Below are positions 56,739 to 64,000 of a stretch of 64,000 nt of DNA, one piece after another (the first letter of the stretch is position 1; each line of letters begins with the position of its first letter). This DNA is from UBA10649 sp037130755 (GTDB lineage Bacteria; Actinomycetota; Actinomycetes; S36-B12). The stretch spans positions 25,263-89,262 of the forward strand of contig JBAXSI010000005.1 of NCBI GenBank assembly GCA_037130755.1. The letters run 5' to 3'. Below the pieces are notes generated by a model that saw only the letters and a list, made by a program, of their open reading frames with translations, ran no database searches and was not told where the DNA came from. Made by a program: the position numbers and the translations under genes.

Positions 56739-56750
56739 TACTGTCGCGGG
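56739..56750 (+). promoter_or_regulatory. -10 for leaderless TIGR03086 mRNA
   Basis: TACTGT (56739-56744) ends six bases before the ATG at 56751. The same hexamer serves the oxidoreductase gene at 59615. Confidence 0.55.
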
Positions 56751-57320
56751 ATGACTGAACTGGAGATCCTCGACCGCGCTGGCGCCGGCTTCTACGCAAC
56801 TCTCGTCCAGGTGCAGGACGATCAGTGGGACGAGCCGACGGGGAATGAGGGCCAGACCGTTCGTCAGTTGGTCAACCATGTGGTCGGTGGCAACCGGATG
56901 GCGGTGGCCATCCTCCAGGGCGGCAGCAAGGCCGACGGGCTGGCTCAGTTCGCCAGGTCCGCAGGCGACGTCGACCTCGTGGGCGCCTTCGAGGTGAGCA
57001 GGATCGAGCTCGCGGAGGCGTTCGCGGCGCCGGGTGCACTCGACCAGACGGTGGCGCACCCCGCCATGGACATGCCGAGCCGGCAGCTGCTCGGCTTCCG
57101 CCTCACGGAATACGGCCTGCACGGCTGGGACCTCGCACGCGCGATCGGTGCCGACGACCAGATCGACCACGACGTCCTGACGGGCCTGCTCGCAGTGCTC
57201 GAGCCGATGGCTGAGGTCCTGCCGAGCACCGGGATGTTCGGCGAGGGGCGCAGCGGGGAGCTCGGCGACGACGCCTCGCTTCAGCACCGCGTGCTGGACC
57301 TGTCCGGCCGCCGGCCCTGA
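56751..57320 (+). CDS. TIGR03086/mycothiol-dependent DinB-like metal-binding protein
   Basis: This 189-residue four-helix DinB-type protein has the family metal-site His residues in VNHVVGGN and LTEYGLHGWDLARA. Members include mycothiol-dependent maleylpyruvate isomerase and bacillithiol/mycothiol transferases. Mca in the window supports mycothiol as cofactor. Exact substrate unknown. Confidence 0.85.
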   Translation: MTELEILDRAGAGFYATLVQVQDDQWDEPTGNEGQTVRQLVNHVVGGNRMAVAILQGGSKADGLAQFARSAGDVDLVGAFEVSRIELAEAFAAPGALDQTVAHPAMDMPSRQLLGFRLTEYGLHGWDLARAIGADDQIDHDVLTGLLAVLEPMAEVLPSTGMFGEGRSGELGDDASLQHRVLDLSGRRP

Positions 57321-57323
57321 TGC

Positions 57324-59615
57324 CTAGGCGGGGGTGACCGCCACCGCCATGCCGGCGAGGGCGGAGGTCCCGGACAGCGGATCGACCGCCCGGGAGCTGA
57401 CGATCACGTTCACGTTCGTGCCCGGGTTCGCGTGCGCGATGGCACCCCAGGTGCCCTCGTCAGAGTGACCCCAGCCGTGCGGCATGCACACCACCCCTGG
57501 TCGCACGTCGTCGGTGATGGTGACTGGCGCGACGGCTTCCCCGGTGGCCGTCGCGATCCGGGCCTCCTGCCCGTCGACGAGTCCGACGCGCGCGGCGTCC
57601 ATCGGATGCATGAGCAACGCACACTGGTTGGAGCCGCCGGCGAGGGCCGGTGTGTTGTGCAGCCACGAGTTGTTGCTGCGCAGTTGCCGACGGCCCACGA
57701 GGACGAGGCTTGGCTCGGGTAGGGGCGCTTCCAACAATCGCTCGGCGTCGCGGAGGGCATCGATGAGGACGCTCGGAACCAGTTCGATCAGCCCCGTTGG
57801 CGTGCGCAGCACCTCGGGTAACCGTGGCTGCAGCGGGCCGAGGTCAATGCCGTGCGGTGCGTCCTCGATCTGGGCGAGCGTCAGGCCCTCTCGGGCGCCG
57901 AACCCGTCGCCGTAGGGCCCGGACCGGATGCGAAGGTCCAGCAGTCGCTCGATGCCGCGGCGGGGCGCCACGGCTGCCATCAGGTCCTCGGCCTGCCGGC
58001 CATGGCAGCGCGACGCCTCGTCGGCACCCGCCTGCTGAGCTACCGTGAGCGCGATGAGGTCGTCCACGTCCTCCGTCGACGGCTCAGGCCCGTTCGATGC
58101 GATCGCGAAGGCAATGCTCGTCAGCTGCAGCAGGATCTGCGACTCGTCCATCTCCGTCGACTCGGCGTCGAGTGCGGCAGGGGAGAAGCGGGCGGTGTTG
58201 CGAACGGCGAGATTGGCGAACGTCACGTCGAAGTGCTTGCGCGCCAAGGGTGACGGCACCGGAAGGATCACGTCGGCATGGCGGGAGGTCTCGGTGACGT
58301 AGGGGTCGATGCTGACCATGAAATCGAGCGACGTGAGCGCCGCCTCGAGTCTCCTGCCATCCGGTGTCGAGACGACCGGGTTGCCCGCCACGACGAACAG
58401 GGCGCGAATGCGGGCGTCGTCGGCGGAGGGCGTGTCGATCTCCTCGGCCAGTGCGGCGGCGGGGAACTCCCCGAAGATGCTGGGCAGACCGCGGACCCGG
58501 CTGCGCTTGCGGCCCGGGATGATCGCCCCGCGACCGACCCCCGACGTGCCCTCCGTCGTCGGCCCGCCCGCAGGAGCCAGGGGCCACATCACGCCGCCTG
58601 GCTCGTCGACCGAGCCGAGCAGGAGATTGACCACGTCGATGAGCCAGGACGCGACGGTTCCGAGGTGGACGGTCGTGTCGGGTCCGACGGACAGGCCCGT
58701 TGTCGTCGTGCCCATCCGGCCGTAGACCGCGGCGCGCGGACCTGCTGCCAGTTCGTGCGCCAGTCGCCGGATCGTGTCGGCCGGCACGTCAGTCATGTTG
58801 GCGACCGCCTCGGGCGAGAACGGCCGCAACGACTGGGCCATGGTGTCGAGCGCGCCCGGTGCAAGGTGCTCCGCGGCGCGACCCGGCGAAGCGAGCCCGT
58901 CGGCGCACAGCACGTTGGCGATGGCAGCGAGCAGGAACGCATCCGATCCGGGTCGGATGGGCACGTGCTCGTCGGCGGCGCGGGCCGTCCGCGTGCGGAT
59001 GGGATCGACGACGACAAGTCGTCCGCCGCGCCCGCGGAGTGCCCGCAGGCGGCCGGGTACGTCGGGCACCGTCATCATCGAGCCGTTGGAGACCAGCGGG
59101 TTGGCGCCCAGCACCAGCAGGTAGTCGGTGCGATCGATGTCGGGAACAAGCACGGACAGTCCGGTCCCGAACATCAACGCCGACGCAGCCTGCTTCGGGA
59201 ACTGGTCGACGGTGCTCGCGGAGAACCGGTTGATCGTGCCCAGTGCACGGACGAACGCCGGCAGGTAGAAGGCGCTGGACAGGTTGTGCACGTTGGGGTT
59301 GCCGAGGTACAGGCCGACGGCGTCTGCGCCGTGCTCGGTGATCACTGGTGCAAGGCGTCGGCGGATCACGTCGAACGCGCCCTCCCACGTGGAGGGCTCA
59401 AGTCGACCCGTCGAGGGATCGCGCACGAGCGGCTGGCGCAGCCGGTCAGGGTCGGCATGCAGTTGGCCGATCGACGTGCCCTTCGGGCAGATGAAGCCGT
59501 GGCTGAAGACGTCGTCCGCGTCACCTCGTACGCGTGCGACCGCGCCGTTCTCGACGGTGATGAGCAGGCCGCAGGTGGCCTCGCACAGCGGGCAGATGTG
59601 CAGGTGGTCAACCAT
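57324..59615 (-). CDS. Molybdopterin-dependent oxidoreductase, BisC/formate dehydrogenase type
   Basis: This 763-residue enzyme has an N-terminal 4Fe-4S motif with Cys8, Cys11, Cys15 and Cys43 (C-x2-C-x3-C-x27-C), three molybdopterin-dinucleotide domains, and the C-terminal MPT-binding domain (ANPGTNVNVIVSSRAVDPLSGTS). No Tat signal is present, so it is cytoplasmic. Substrate cannot be read. The mod operon at 40.6-43.6 kb can supply its metal. Leaderless start with TACTGT six bases upstream. Confidence 0.92.
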   Translation of the reverse strand: MVDHLHICPLCEATCGLLITVENGAVARVRGDADDVFSHGFICPKGTSIGQLHADPDRLRQPLVRDPSTGRLEPSTWEGAFDVIRRRLAPVITEHGADAVGLYLGNPNVHNLSSAFYLPAFVRALGTINRFSASTVDQFPKQAASALMFGTGLSVLVPDIDRTDYLLVLGANPLVSNGSMMTVPDVPGRLRALRGRGGRLVVVDPIRTRTARAADEHVPIRPGSDAFLLAAIANVLCADGLASPGRAAEHLAPGALDTMAQSLRPFSPEAVANMTDVPADTIRRLAHELAAGPRAAVYGRMGTTTTGLSVGPDTTVHLGTVASWLIDVVNLLLGSVDEPGGVMWPLAPAGGPTTEGTSGVGRGAIIPGRKRSRVRGLPSIFGEFPAAALAEEIDTPSADDARIRALFVVAGNPVVSTPDGRRLEAALTSLDFMVSIDPYVTETSRHADVILPVPSPLARKHFDVTFANLAVRNTARFSPAALDAESTEMDESQILLQLTSIAFAIASNGPEPSTEDVDDLIALTVAQQAGADEASRCHGRQAEDLMAAVAPRRGIERLLDLRIRSGPYGDGFGAREGLTLAQIEDAPHGIDLGPLQPRLPEVLRTPTGLIELVPSVLIDALRDAERLLEAPLPEPSLVLVGRRQLRSNNSWLHNTPALAGGSNQCALLMHPMDAARVGLVDGQEARIATATGEAVAPVTITDDVRPGVVCMPHGWGHSDEGTWGAIAHANPGTNVNVIVSSRAVDPLSGTSALAGMAVAVTPA

Positions 59616-59627
59616 CTGGCGACAGTA
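59616..59627 (-). promoter_or_regulatory. -10 for leaderless oxidoreductase mRNA
   Basis: The minus-strand TACTGT (59627-59622) ends six bases before the ATG at 59615. Confidence 0.55.
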
Positions 59628-59651
59628 GCCCCGACCGGCAGGACTGGTGGG

Positions 59652-61253
59652 TCATTCGCCGGACGCCGCCCGGGCACGCGCCTCGAACGCCTCAGTGACC
59701 TGGCGGGCGATCTCGCTGCCGTCAGCGACACCCGTGACGGTGGCGAGGAACTCGTCGCGCTCAACTCGAAGGAGGCGGCAGGGGACGAGCGCGGTCACGG
59801 TCGCCGATCGCGGCGCGTCGCGCAGGAGCGCAAGCTCCCCGAAGCCCTCCCCGGGCTCCATGTCGTAGGGCAGGCGCTGGCCGTCCTTCACGACCGAGAG
59901 TCGACCCGTCCCCACGATGAAGAACGCATCGCCAGGATCACCCTGATGGATGATGACGGTGCCCGCGGCGACGTCGACCCACTCCGCCTCCTGCGAGAGC
60001 CGTTCGATGGCGGGCGGCCTCAGCGCGGCGAGGAAGCCGACCCCGCGAAGCGCGGCAACGACATCGGGCAGGGCCGCAGCGCGGCGGTCCAGCTGGCGCA
60101 GGACTGGGGCGGCCACGAGGGCGACGATGACCAGCCCGAGCCCGACCGGCACGTAGGCACCCGCTGCGCCGAACCACAGGACGCACAAGGGGCCGACGAT
60201 CGCGCCGAGTGCCAGGCCGAACATCGCCAACGACTCCTGAACCGCGAAGACTCGGGCTAGTAGCCGCGCATCGGTCGATCGTTGCAGCAGTGTCCGCACC
60301 GCCACGGAGCTGACGGCCAGTCCGATCCCGCAGGCCGTCAGCCACACGAGTGCCGGAGTGATCGCATGGGTGAGCGACATCCACACGAGGGGGACGCCAC
60401 TAGCGACCAGCGCGATGACGATGATGGGCGACAGCCTGGCGCGGGCGGCCAGCCCCGCGGCGGCGAGCGACCCGATGAACGTCCCGATGCCCTGGGCACC
60501 GATCATCAGTCCCTGGAGGCTCGCGTTGCCGTCCAGGCGGTCGGTCGCGAATGCGACGCCCATGACCTCGAGGGATCCGATGACGATGAAGGAGACGCCC
60601 ACCATCAGCACGAGGAGGAAGACGGCCGGATCGCGGCGCACTGCTCGCACGCCGGCAAGCCAACTGTCATCCTCGCCGGATTCAGCGCTCTCGGCCGCGG
60701 CGGCCGGCAGGCCGAGGCGGGTTGTCAGGGCCGCGGCGCCCAGCATCGCCACCGCGCAGAGCAGCGGGACGATCGCATAGCCGATGCGCTGGATCAGCAG
60801 GCCGGCCGCGATCGGGCCGGCGAAGACGCCGATGCCGTCGACGATGCCGGTGGTGGCGTTCGCCCGGACGAGGGCTTTCGGAGTGGGCGACAGCTGAGGA
60901 AGCGCGGCGTTGTGGATGGGCCGCGCGACGGACACGAGCACCGTGGCGACCGTCGATGCCGCCACGACCCAGAACAGCGGCGCCGCGCTCCACAGCAGCC
61001 CGGCGAGGACGAGGAGTGCTAGGCCCTGCAGCGCGTAGGCGCCGCTGAGCGCGGCGCCCCGCGGCAGCCGGTCGCCCACGACGCCCAGCGGCGTGGCAAG
61101 AGCGGCGGCGGGTATCAACTGGACGAGCAGGACCAGACCGGCGAGGGCGGGCCCGCCCTCCTGAAAGACGTAGAGCAGGACAGCCGCCCAGTAGCCGTAT
61201 TCGACGAGGGAGAACAGGGCGCACGCGATGAGGGCCCTGGTCAGCAGCCGCAC
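59652..61253 (-). CDS. MFS transporter fused to a cyclic-nucleotide-binding domain
   Basis: This 533-residue protein has about 12 membrane helices (residues 1-400) joined to a C-terminal cyclic-nucleotide-binding domain. The phosphate-binding cassette FGELALLRDAPRSATV keeps the Glu and Arg that hold cAMP, preceded by VIIHQGDPGDAFFIV. Binding of cAMP or cGMP could gate transport. Similar MFS-cNMP fusions occur in mycobacteria. GTG at 61253 after GAGGGGG is preferred; an ATG at 61310 adds 19 residues. A -10-like TAGGGT lies at 61287-61282. Confidence 0.9.
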   Translation of the reverse strand: MRLLTRALIACALFSLVEYGYWAAVLLYVFQEGGPALAGLVLLVQLIPAAALATPLGVVGDRLPRGAALSGAYALQGLALLVLAGLLWSAAPLFWVVAASTVATVLVSVARPIHNAALPQLSPTPKALVRANATTGIVDGIGVFAGPIAAGLLIQRIGYAIVPLLCAVAMLGAAALTTRLGLPAAAAESAESGEDDSWLAGVRAVRRDPAVFLLVLMVGVSFIVIGSLEVMGVAFATDRLDGNASLQGLMIGAQGIGTFIGSLAAAGLAARARLSPIIVIALVASGVPLVWMSLTHAITPALVWLTACGIGLAVSSVAVRTLLQRSTDARLLARVFAVQESLAMFGLALGAIVGPLCVLWFGAAGAYVPVGLGLVIVALVAAPVLRQLDRRAAALPDVVAALRGVGFLAALRPPAIERLSQEAEWVDVAAGTVIIHQGDPGDAFFIVGTGRLSVVKDGQRLPYDMEPGEGFGELALLRDAPRSATVTALVPCRLLRVERDEFLATVTGVADGSEIARQVTEAFEARARAASGE

Positions 61254-61355
61254 TTCGCCCCCCTCGTCGACGCTTCCGGCGACCCTACCGGCGCTCACGC
61301 GTCGGCGCATTGCGCTCGAAGATGAGCATTCCGGCCGCCGCGCAGGAGCGGGTCA

Positions 61356-61373
61356 ATACGATCGTCTTCGTAT
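61356..61373. promoter_or_regulatory. ATACGA-N6-TCGTAT dyad upstream of the aminotransferase
   Basis: Six-base arms with a six-base spacer lie about 35-50 bases before the aminotransferase start, within a likely promoter. TetR- or GntR-type regulators bind such dyads, but none is adjacent. Confidence 0.4.
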
Positions 61374-61406
61374 CCGTTCCCGACACCTCACCTGGAAGTG
61401 CCTGAC

Positions 61407-62825
61407 ATGACGAGCGACGCACCCACCACCACCTGGCCGCCCAACGACCCCGCCACGTGGCGCTACCTGCCGGAATCCTCGACGCCGGTGGACCACGACC
61501 GGGTCGCTGCGCTGCTCGCCGTCGAGTGGGAGCGCTTCATTGCAAGCACCCCGGCTTCGGCTGAGCACAACATCCGGGCGAGCAAGTCGCTTCCCCTGGG
61601 CGTGACGTCGTCGTTCCAGCACTGGGATCCGTATCCGATCTCGATCGCCTCAGCGAATGGGGCGTGGCTCACCGACGTCGACGGCCGCAGGCTGCTGGAC
61701 CTCTCGATGGGCTTCGGCGCCATGATGGTCGGCCACCTCAACCCCGTGGTCGTGGAGAAGGTGAAGTACGCCCTCGAGACAACGGGCACGCTCTTCGTCA
61801 CGCCGTCGCCGACGGCCACCGAGGTTGCCGAGCGGTTCCAGAAGCGCTTCAGCCTCGACCGGCTGCGCTTCACCAACTCCGGCACCGAGTCCACGATGTA
61901 CGCCGTGCGTACGGCCCGCGCGTTCACGCACCGTCGCGGCATCGTCAAGATGGAGGGCGGCTACCACGGTGGCTACGACGCCCTGTCCGTCTCCGTCAAG
62001 CCTGATGTCGCCGGAGCGGGGCCGGAAGGCTTCCCGAGCGCCGTGGTTCCGTTCGAGGTCGAGGCCGGTCTCGTCCATGTCGTGCCCTACAACGACCTCG
62101 AGCGGCTGGCGACCATCCTCGATGCGCATGCTGACGAGATCGCGGCCGTCGTCATGGAGCCGGTGATCGAGAACCTCGGCATCGTCCTGCCCGATGAGGG
62201 CTACCTCTCCGGGGTGCGCGCGCTGTGCGACCACCACGGCGTGCTGCTGATCTTCGACGAGGTCAAGACGGGCCTTACCGCTGGCTACGCCGGCGCTACC
62301 AGCCGCCTCGGGGTCACCCCGGACCTCGTGACTTTGGCCAAGAGCATCGGTGGCGGTCTTCCGCTGGCCGCGTTCGGCGGTCGCGAGGAGGTCATGGCTG
62401 CGGTCACTGACGGGCGCATGCCGCACTTCGGCACGTACAACGGCAACCCGCTGGTCATGGCGGCGGCGGCCGCCGTCGACGAGGTGTGCACCGAGGAGGC
62501 GCTCGCGTCGGCCGAGGCGATCAACGAGGGCGCTCTGCGCGCGCTCGACAAGGTGATCGACCAGTACGAGCTGCCGGCCCACACCGTCGGGTTCGGCATC
62601 AAGGGTGCCGTCACCTGGTCGACGACGCCCGTGCGCAATTACCGCGACTACAAGCGCACCGACTTCCTGACGGCTGAGCTCAGCTGGCTGTGGGGCGTCA
62701 ACCGCGGCATCCTCACCCCGCCAGGACTGGACGAGCAGTGGCTGGTGTCCCTCGCGCACACGGCGGAGGACATGGCTGCGCTGGTCAGCGACTTCACCGA
62801 CCTGGCGGCGGCGATCCGCGCCTGA
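61407..62825 (+). CDS. Class III aminotransferase (GSA-aminotransferase-like fold)
   Basis: This 472-residue fold-type I PLP enzyme has FTNSGTESTMYAVRTARAFT, the Asp-containing LLIFDEVKTGL, the PLP Lys in LAKSIGGGLPLAAFGG and a THFGTYNGNP-like segment (PHFGTYNGNPLV). The ATG at 61407 with GGAAG upstream is chosen over GTG at 61398. Substrate unknown; family members include beta-amino-acid and omega-amino-acid transaminases. Confidence 0.9.
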   Translation: MTSDAPTTTWPPNDPATWRYLPESSTPVDHDRVAALLAVEWERFIASTPASAEHNIRASKSLPLGVTSSFQHWDPYPISIASANGAWLTDVDGRRLLDLSMGFGAMMVGHLNPVVVEKVKYALETTGTLFVTPSPTATEVAERFQKRFSLDRLRFTNSGTESTMYAVRTARAFTHRRGIVKMEGGYHGGYDALSVSVKPDVAGAGPEGFPSAVVPFEVEAGLVHVVPYNDLERLATILDAHADEIAAVVMEPVIENLGIVLPDEGYLSGVRALCDHHGVLLIFDEVKTGLTAGYAGATSRLGVTPDLVTLAKSIGGGLPLAAFGGREEVMAAVTDGRMPHFGTYNGNPLVMAAAAAVDEVCTEEALASAEAINEGALRALDKVIDQYELPAHTVGFGIKGAVTWSTTPVRNYRDYKRTDFLTAELSWLWGVNRGILTPPGLDEQWLVSLAHTAEDMAALVSDFTDLAAAIRA

Positions 62826-62849
62826 TTCTCCGCTTGCCGCGCCGGCGGG

Positions 62850-63413
62850 CTAGGACGACGTCGGGGCGAATGCCTCGTCGGTCGTCGTCAGGCCGCATCG
62901 TCGGCCCGGCAGGTCGTAGCCCAGGCACGACCGGTTCTGCTCGTCGACGGTGAACGACGCGGTGATCGTGCCGCTGTCCCACTCACTGTCGGACGTCGTA
63001 TGGGCATCCTCCACAAGGGTGACGTCGTAGCCGCGGTCGAGGGCCGAGTGCAGGGTATGCCGGACGCAGTTGTTGGTCTGCGCTCCGCAGATCACCAAGG
63101 AGCCAACGCCCAGCCTGGCGAGGACGTCGTCAAGGTCCGTCTGGATGAACGAGCTGCGGAACTGCTTGTCGATGTGTTCCTCGTCCGGCCGGGGAACGAG
63201 TTGGGGAACGAGCAGCCATTGCTCGCTGTCGATCGGCATCGCGGCATCGTTGTGCTGGACCCACACCACAGGCACGTCGGACGCTCGCGCCGTCTTCACG
63301 AGCGTTGCGATGTTCGCCACGACTCGGTCGCGGTCGTAGGCGTCGGAGACCACGCGGCGTTGAACGTCGATGACGAGCAGGGCGCGGTTCGTGCGGTCGA
63401 CGAAGGTGGACAT
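62850..63413 (-). CDS. Isochorismatase-like cysteine hydrolase
   Basis: This 187-residue protein has the triad of the family: Asp in LLVIDVQ, Lys in HIDKQFRSSF and Cys in LVICGAQTNNCVRHT. Members hydrolyse isochorismate, nicotinamide or other amides and are often general amidohydrolases. It is convergent with the aminotransferase. AATACT ends seven bases before the ATG on the minus strand. Confidence 0.92.
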   Translation of the reverse strand: MSTFVDRTNRALLVIDVQRRVVSDAYDRDRVVANIATLVKTARASDVPVVWVQHNDAAMPIDSEQWLLVPQLVPRPDEEHIDKQFRSSFIQTDLDDVLARLGVGSLVICGAQTNNCVRHTLHSALDRGYDVTLVEDAHTTSDSEWDSGTITASFTVDEQNRSCLGYDLPGRRCGLTTTDEAFAPTSS

Positions 63414-63469
63414 GCGCCGCAGTATTCCAGTCGACAGCGGGGTGGGGATGAGCCGAGTGAGCCATCCCG

Positions 63470-63481
63470 TAGCCTCCGGAC
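63470..63481 (+). promoter_or_regulatory. -10 for leaderless HNH mRNA
   Basis: TAGCCT (63470-63475) ends six bases before the ATG at 63482. Confidence 0.5.
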
Positions 63482-63925
63482 ATGAGCGACCTGAACGAGG
63501 TTGGCGCGCGAGACGGCTGGCGCTGCTGGTTGTGCGACGAGCCCGTTGATCCCGAGGCGTCCGTCAACGCCGACCTCGGGCCAAGCGTCGACAGCGGATC
63601 GGTCACCAAGGGCAAGAAGGGCGCAACTGGCGTCGAGCGCCTTGCGCACCGGGCGTGCAATACGCGCAAGGGGAAGATCGCTCCCGTCGTGCCGTGGTCG
63701 CCGGACCTGTTCGTCGTCGACCCTGCCCCGATCGTGCCGACAGTCGAGCGGCTGTCCCGCAAGGGCGGCCGCGAGGTCGTCGCCCGCTGCCCGAGCCGTG
63801 CGGACGCCGATCAGGCGGCCGAGTGGCTGCTCGATCGGCTCTCCCGGCTCGCGCCGGACCTTGCCGTAACGACGCTCGTCGAGCCCGGTGGCGGGCAGTT
63901 CCTCCTGGTTCTGCGCGCGGCCTGA
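63482..63925 (+). CDS. HNH-type endonuclease domain protein
   Basis: This 147-residue protein has zinc Cys pair CWLCDEP (near residue 15) and later LAHRACNTRKG, matching the Cys-x2-Cys ... H-R-x-C-N frame of HNH nucleases. The central His/Asn arrangement is short, so activity is uncertain. A C-terminal region of 70 residues has no recognised domain. It could process DNA or be a degenerate HNH. Confidence 0.8.
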   Translation: MSDLNEVGARDGWRCWLCDEPVDPEASVNADLGPSVDSGSVTKGKKGATGVERLAHRACNTRKGKIAPVVPWSPDLFVVDPAPIVPTVERLSRKGGREVVARCPSRADADQAAEWLLDRLSRLAPDLAVTTLVEPGGGQFLLVLRAA

Positions 63926-63944
63926 CCTGCGGGAGGATTAGGTG

Positions 63945-64000
63945 GTGCCCAATCGCCTCGCCCGGTCGACAAGTCCCTACCTGTTGCAGCATGCGGAGAA
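63945..64000 (+). CDS. DUF255/thioredoxin-domain protein, N-terminus only
   Basis: The visible residues VPNRLARSTSPYLLQHAE match the conserved N-terminal motif of DUF255 (YyaL/SPATA20-like) proteins, which carry a thioredoxin-like domain and a six-hairpin glycosidase-like part. Shine-Dalgarno GGGAGGA is seven bases upstream of the GTG. The rest lies beyond the window. Confidence 0.78.
   Translation, partial: MPNRLARSTSPYLLQHAE

Noticed and set aside
58278..60260. 660-residue plus-strand open frame opposite the oxidoreductase and MFS genes
   Set aside because: Antisense shadow with no recognisable domain; the minus strand has complete motifs.

Overview
The window is high-GC, densely packed DNA with no gap over about 150 bases between genes. 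It looks like an actinomycete chromosome. The marker genes are mycothiol S-conjugate amidase (Mca), the mycothiol-type TIGR03086 family, DUF4307, DUF3817, a TIGR04338 metallohydrolase, and the order msrA-metB ... ilvA-greA-DUF4307-mca. I could not resolve the lineage below that. No phage, plasmid, insertion sequence or CRISPR array is visible. The region is chromosomal core interleaved with accessory transport and regulatory modules.

Layout. 1-4.3 kb: a sugar ABC importer (MalF- and MalG-type permeases), a GH1 beta-glucosidase and a second MalG paralogue with no MalF partner. 4.4-9.8 kb: dienelactone hydrolase, family 5 uracil-DNA glycosylase, an unusual class-I tRNA with anticodon UAA, a Bax-inhibitor-like membrane protein, an Lrp regulator coupled to a LysE exporter, a secreted unknown and an MBL hydrolase. 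9.8-12.5 kb: cystathionine beta-synthase, Nudix and VOC proteins. 12.5-19.7 kb: a MacAB-like export operon (lipoprotein, repeat protein, FtsX-type permease, ATPase, HlyD-type adaptor) divergent from a response regulator and histidine kinase. The shared intergenic region carries an 11-bp-phased operator array. 19.7-24.6 kb: msrA and metB, divergent across one shared -10 element, then a kinase-like/flippase fusion. 24.7-29.4 kb: SulP transporter, sulfatase, MFS. 29.5-39.7 kb: metallohydrolase/DUF2786 pair, ilvA, greA, AAA+ ATPase with VWA partner, DUF4307, mca, SURF1, PfkB kinase, DUF3817. 39.9-43.6 kb: ung, modC, modB, modA and an HTH-TOBE gene. 43.6-48.7 kb: DUF2834, NfeD/SPFH pair, AlkD-like, YdeI-like, TetR with twin operators, epimerase, a 51-residue protein. 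48.8-57.3 kb: drug-type ABC exporter, VOC, SDR, GNAT, MATE, SMR, anchored EEP-family enzyme, LtrA, TIGR03086. 57.3-64 kb: molybdopterin oxidoreductase, an MFS fused to a cyclic-nucleotide-binding domain, class III aminotransferase, isochorismatase-like hydrolase, HNH protein and the first codons of a DUF255/thioredoxin-like gene.

How the genes connect. A recurring signal is a -10-like hexamer ending six or seven bases before the start codon, with no Shine-Dalgarno sequence, at many first genes. Leaderless translation therefore seems common here. The mod operon can supply molybdenum to the oxidoreductase at 57.3 kb. cbs, metB and msrA form a sulfur amino acid theme, to which sulfatase and SulP add inorganic or organic sulfate. 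Several unrelated exporters (LysE, MacAB-like, DrrAB-like, MATE, SMR, MFS) make the window efflux-rich.
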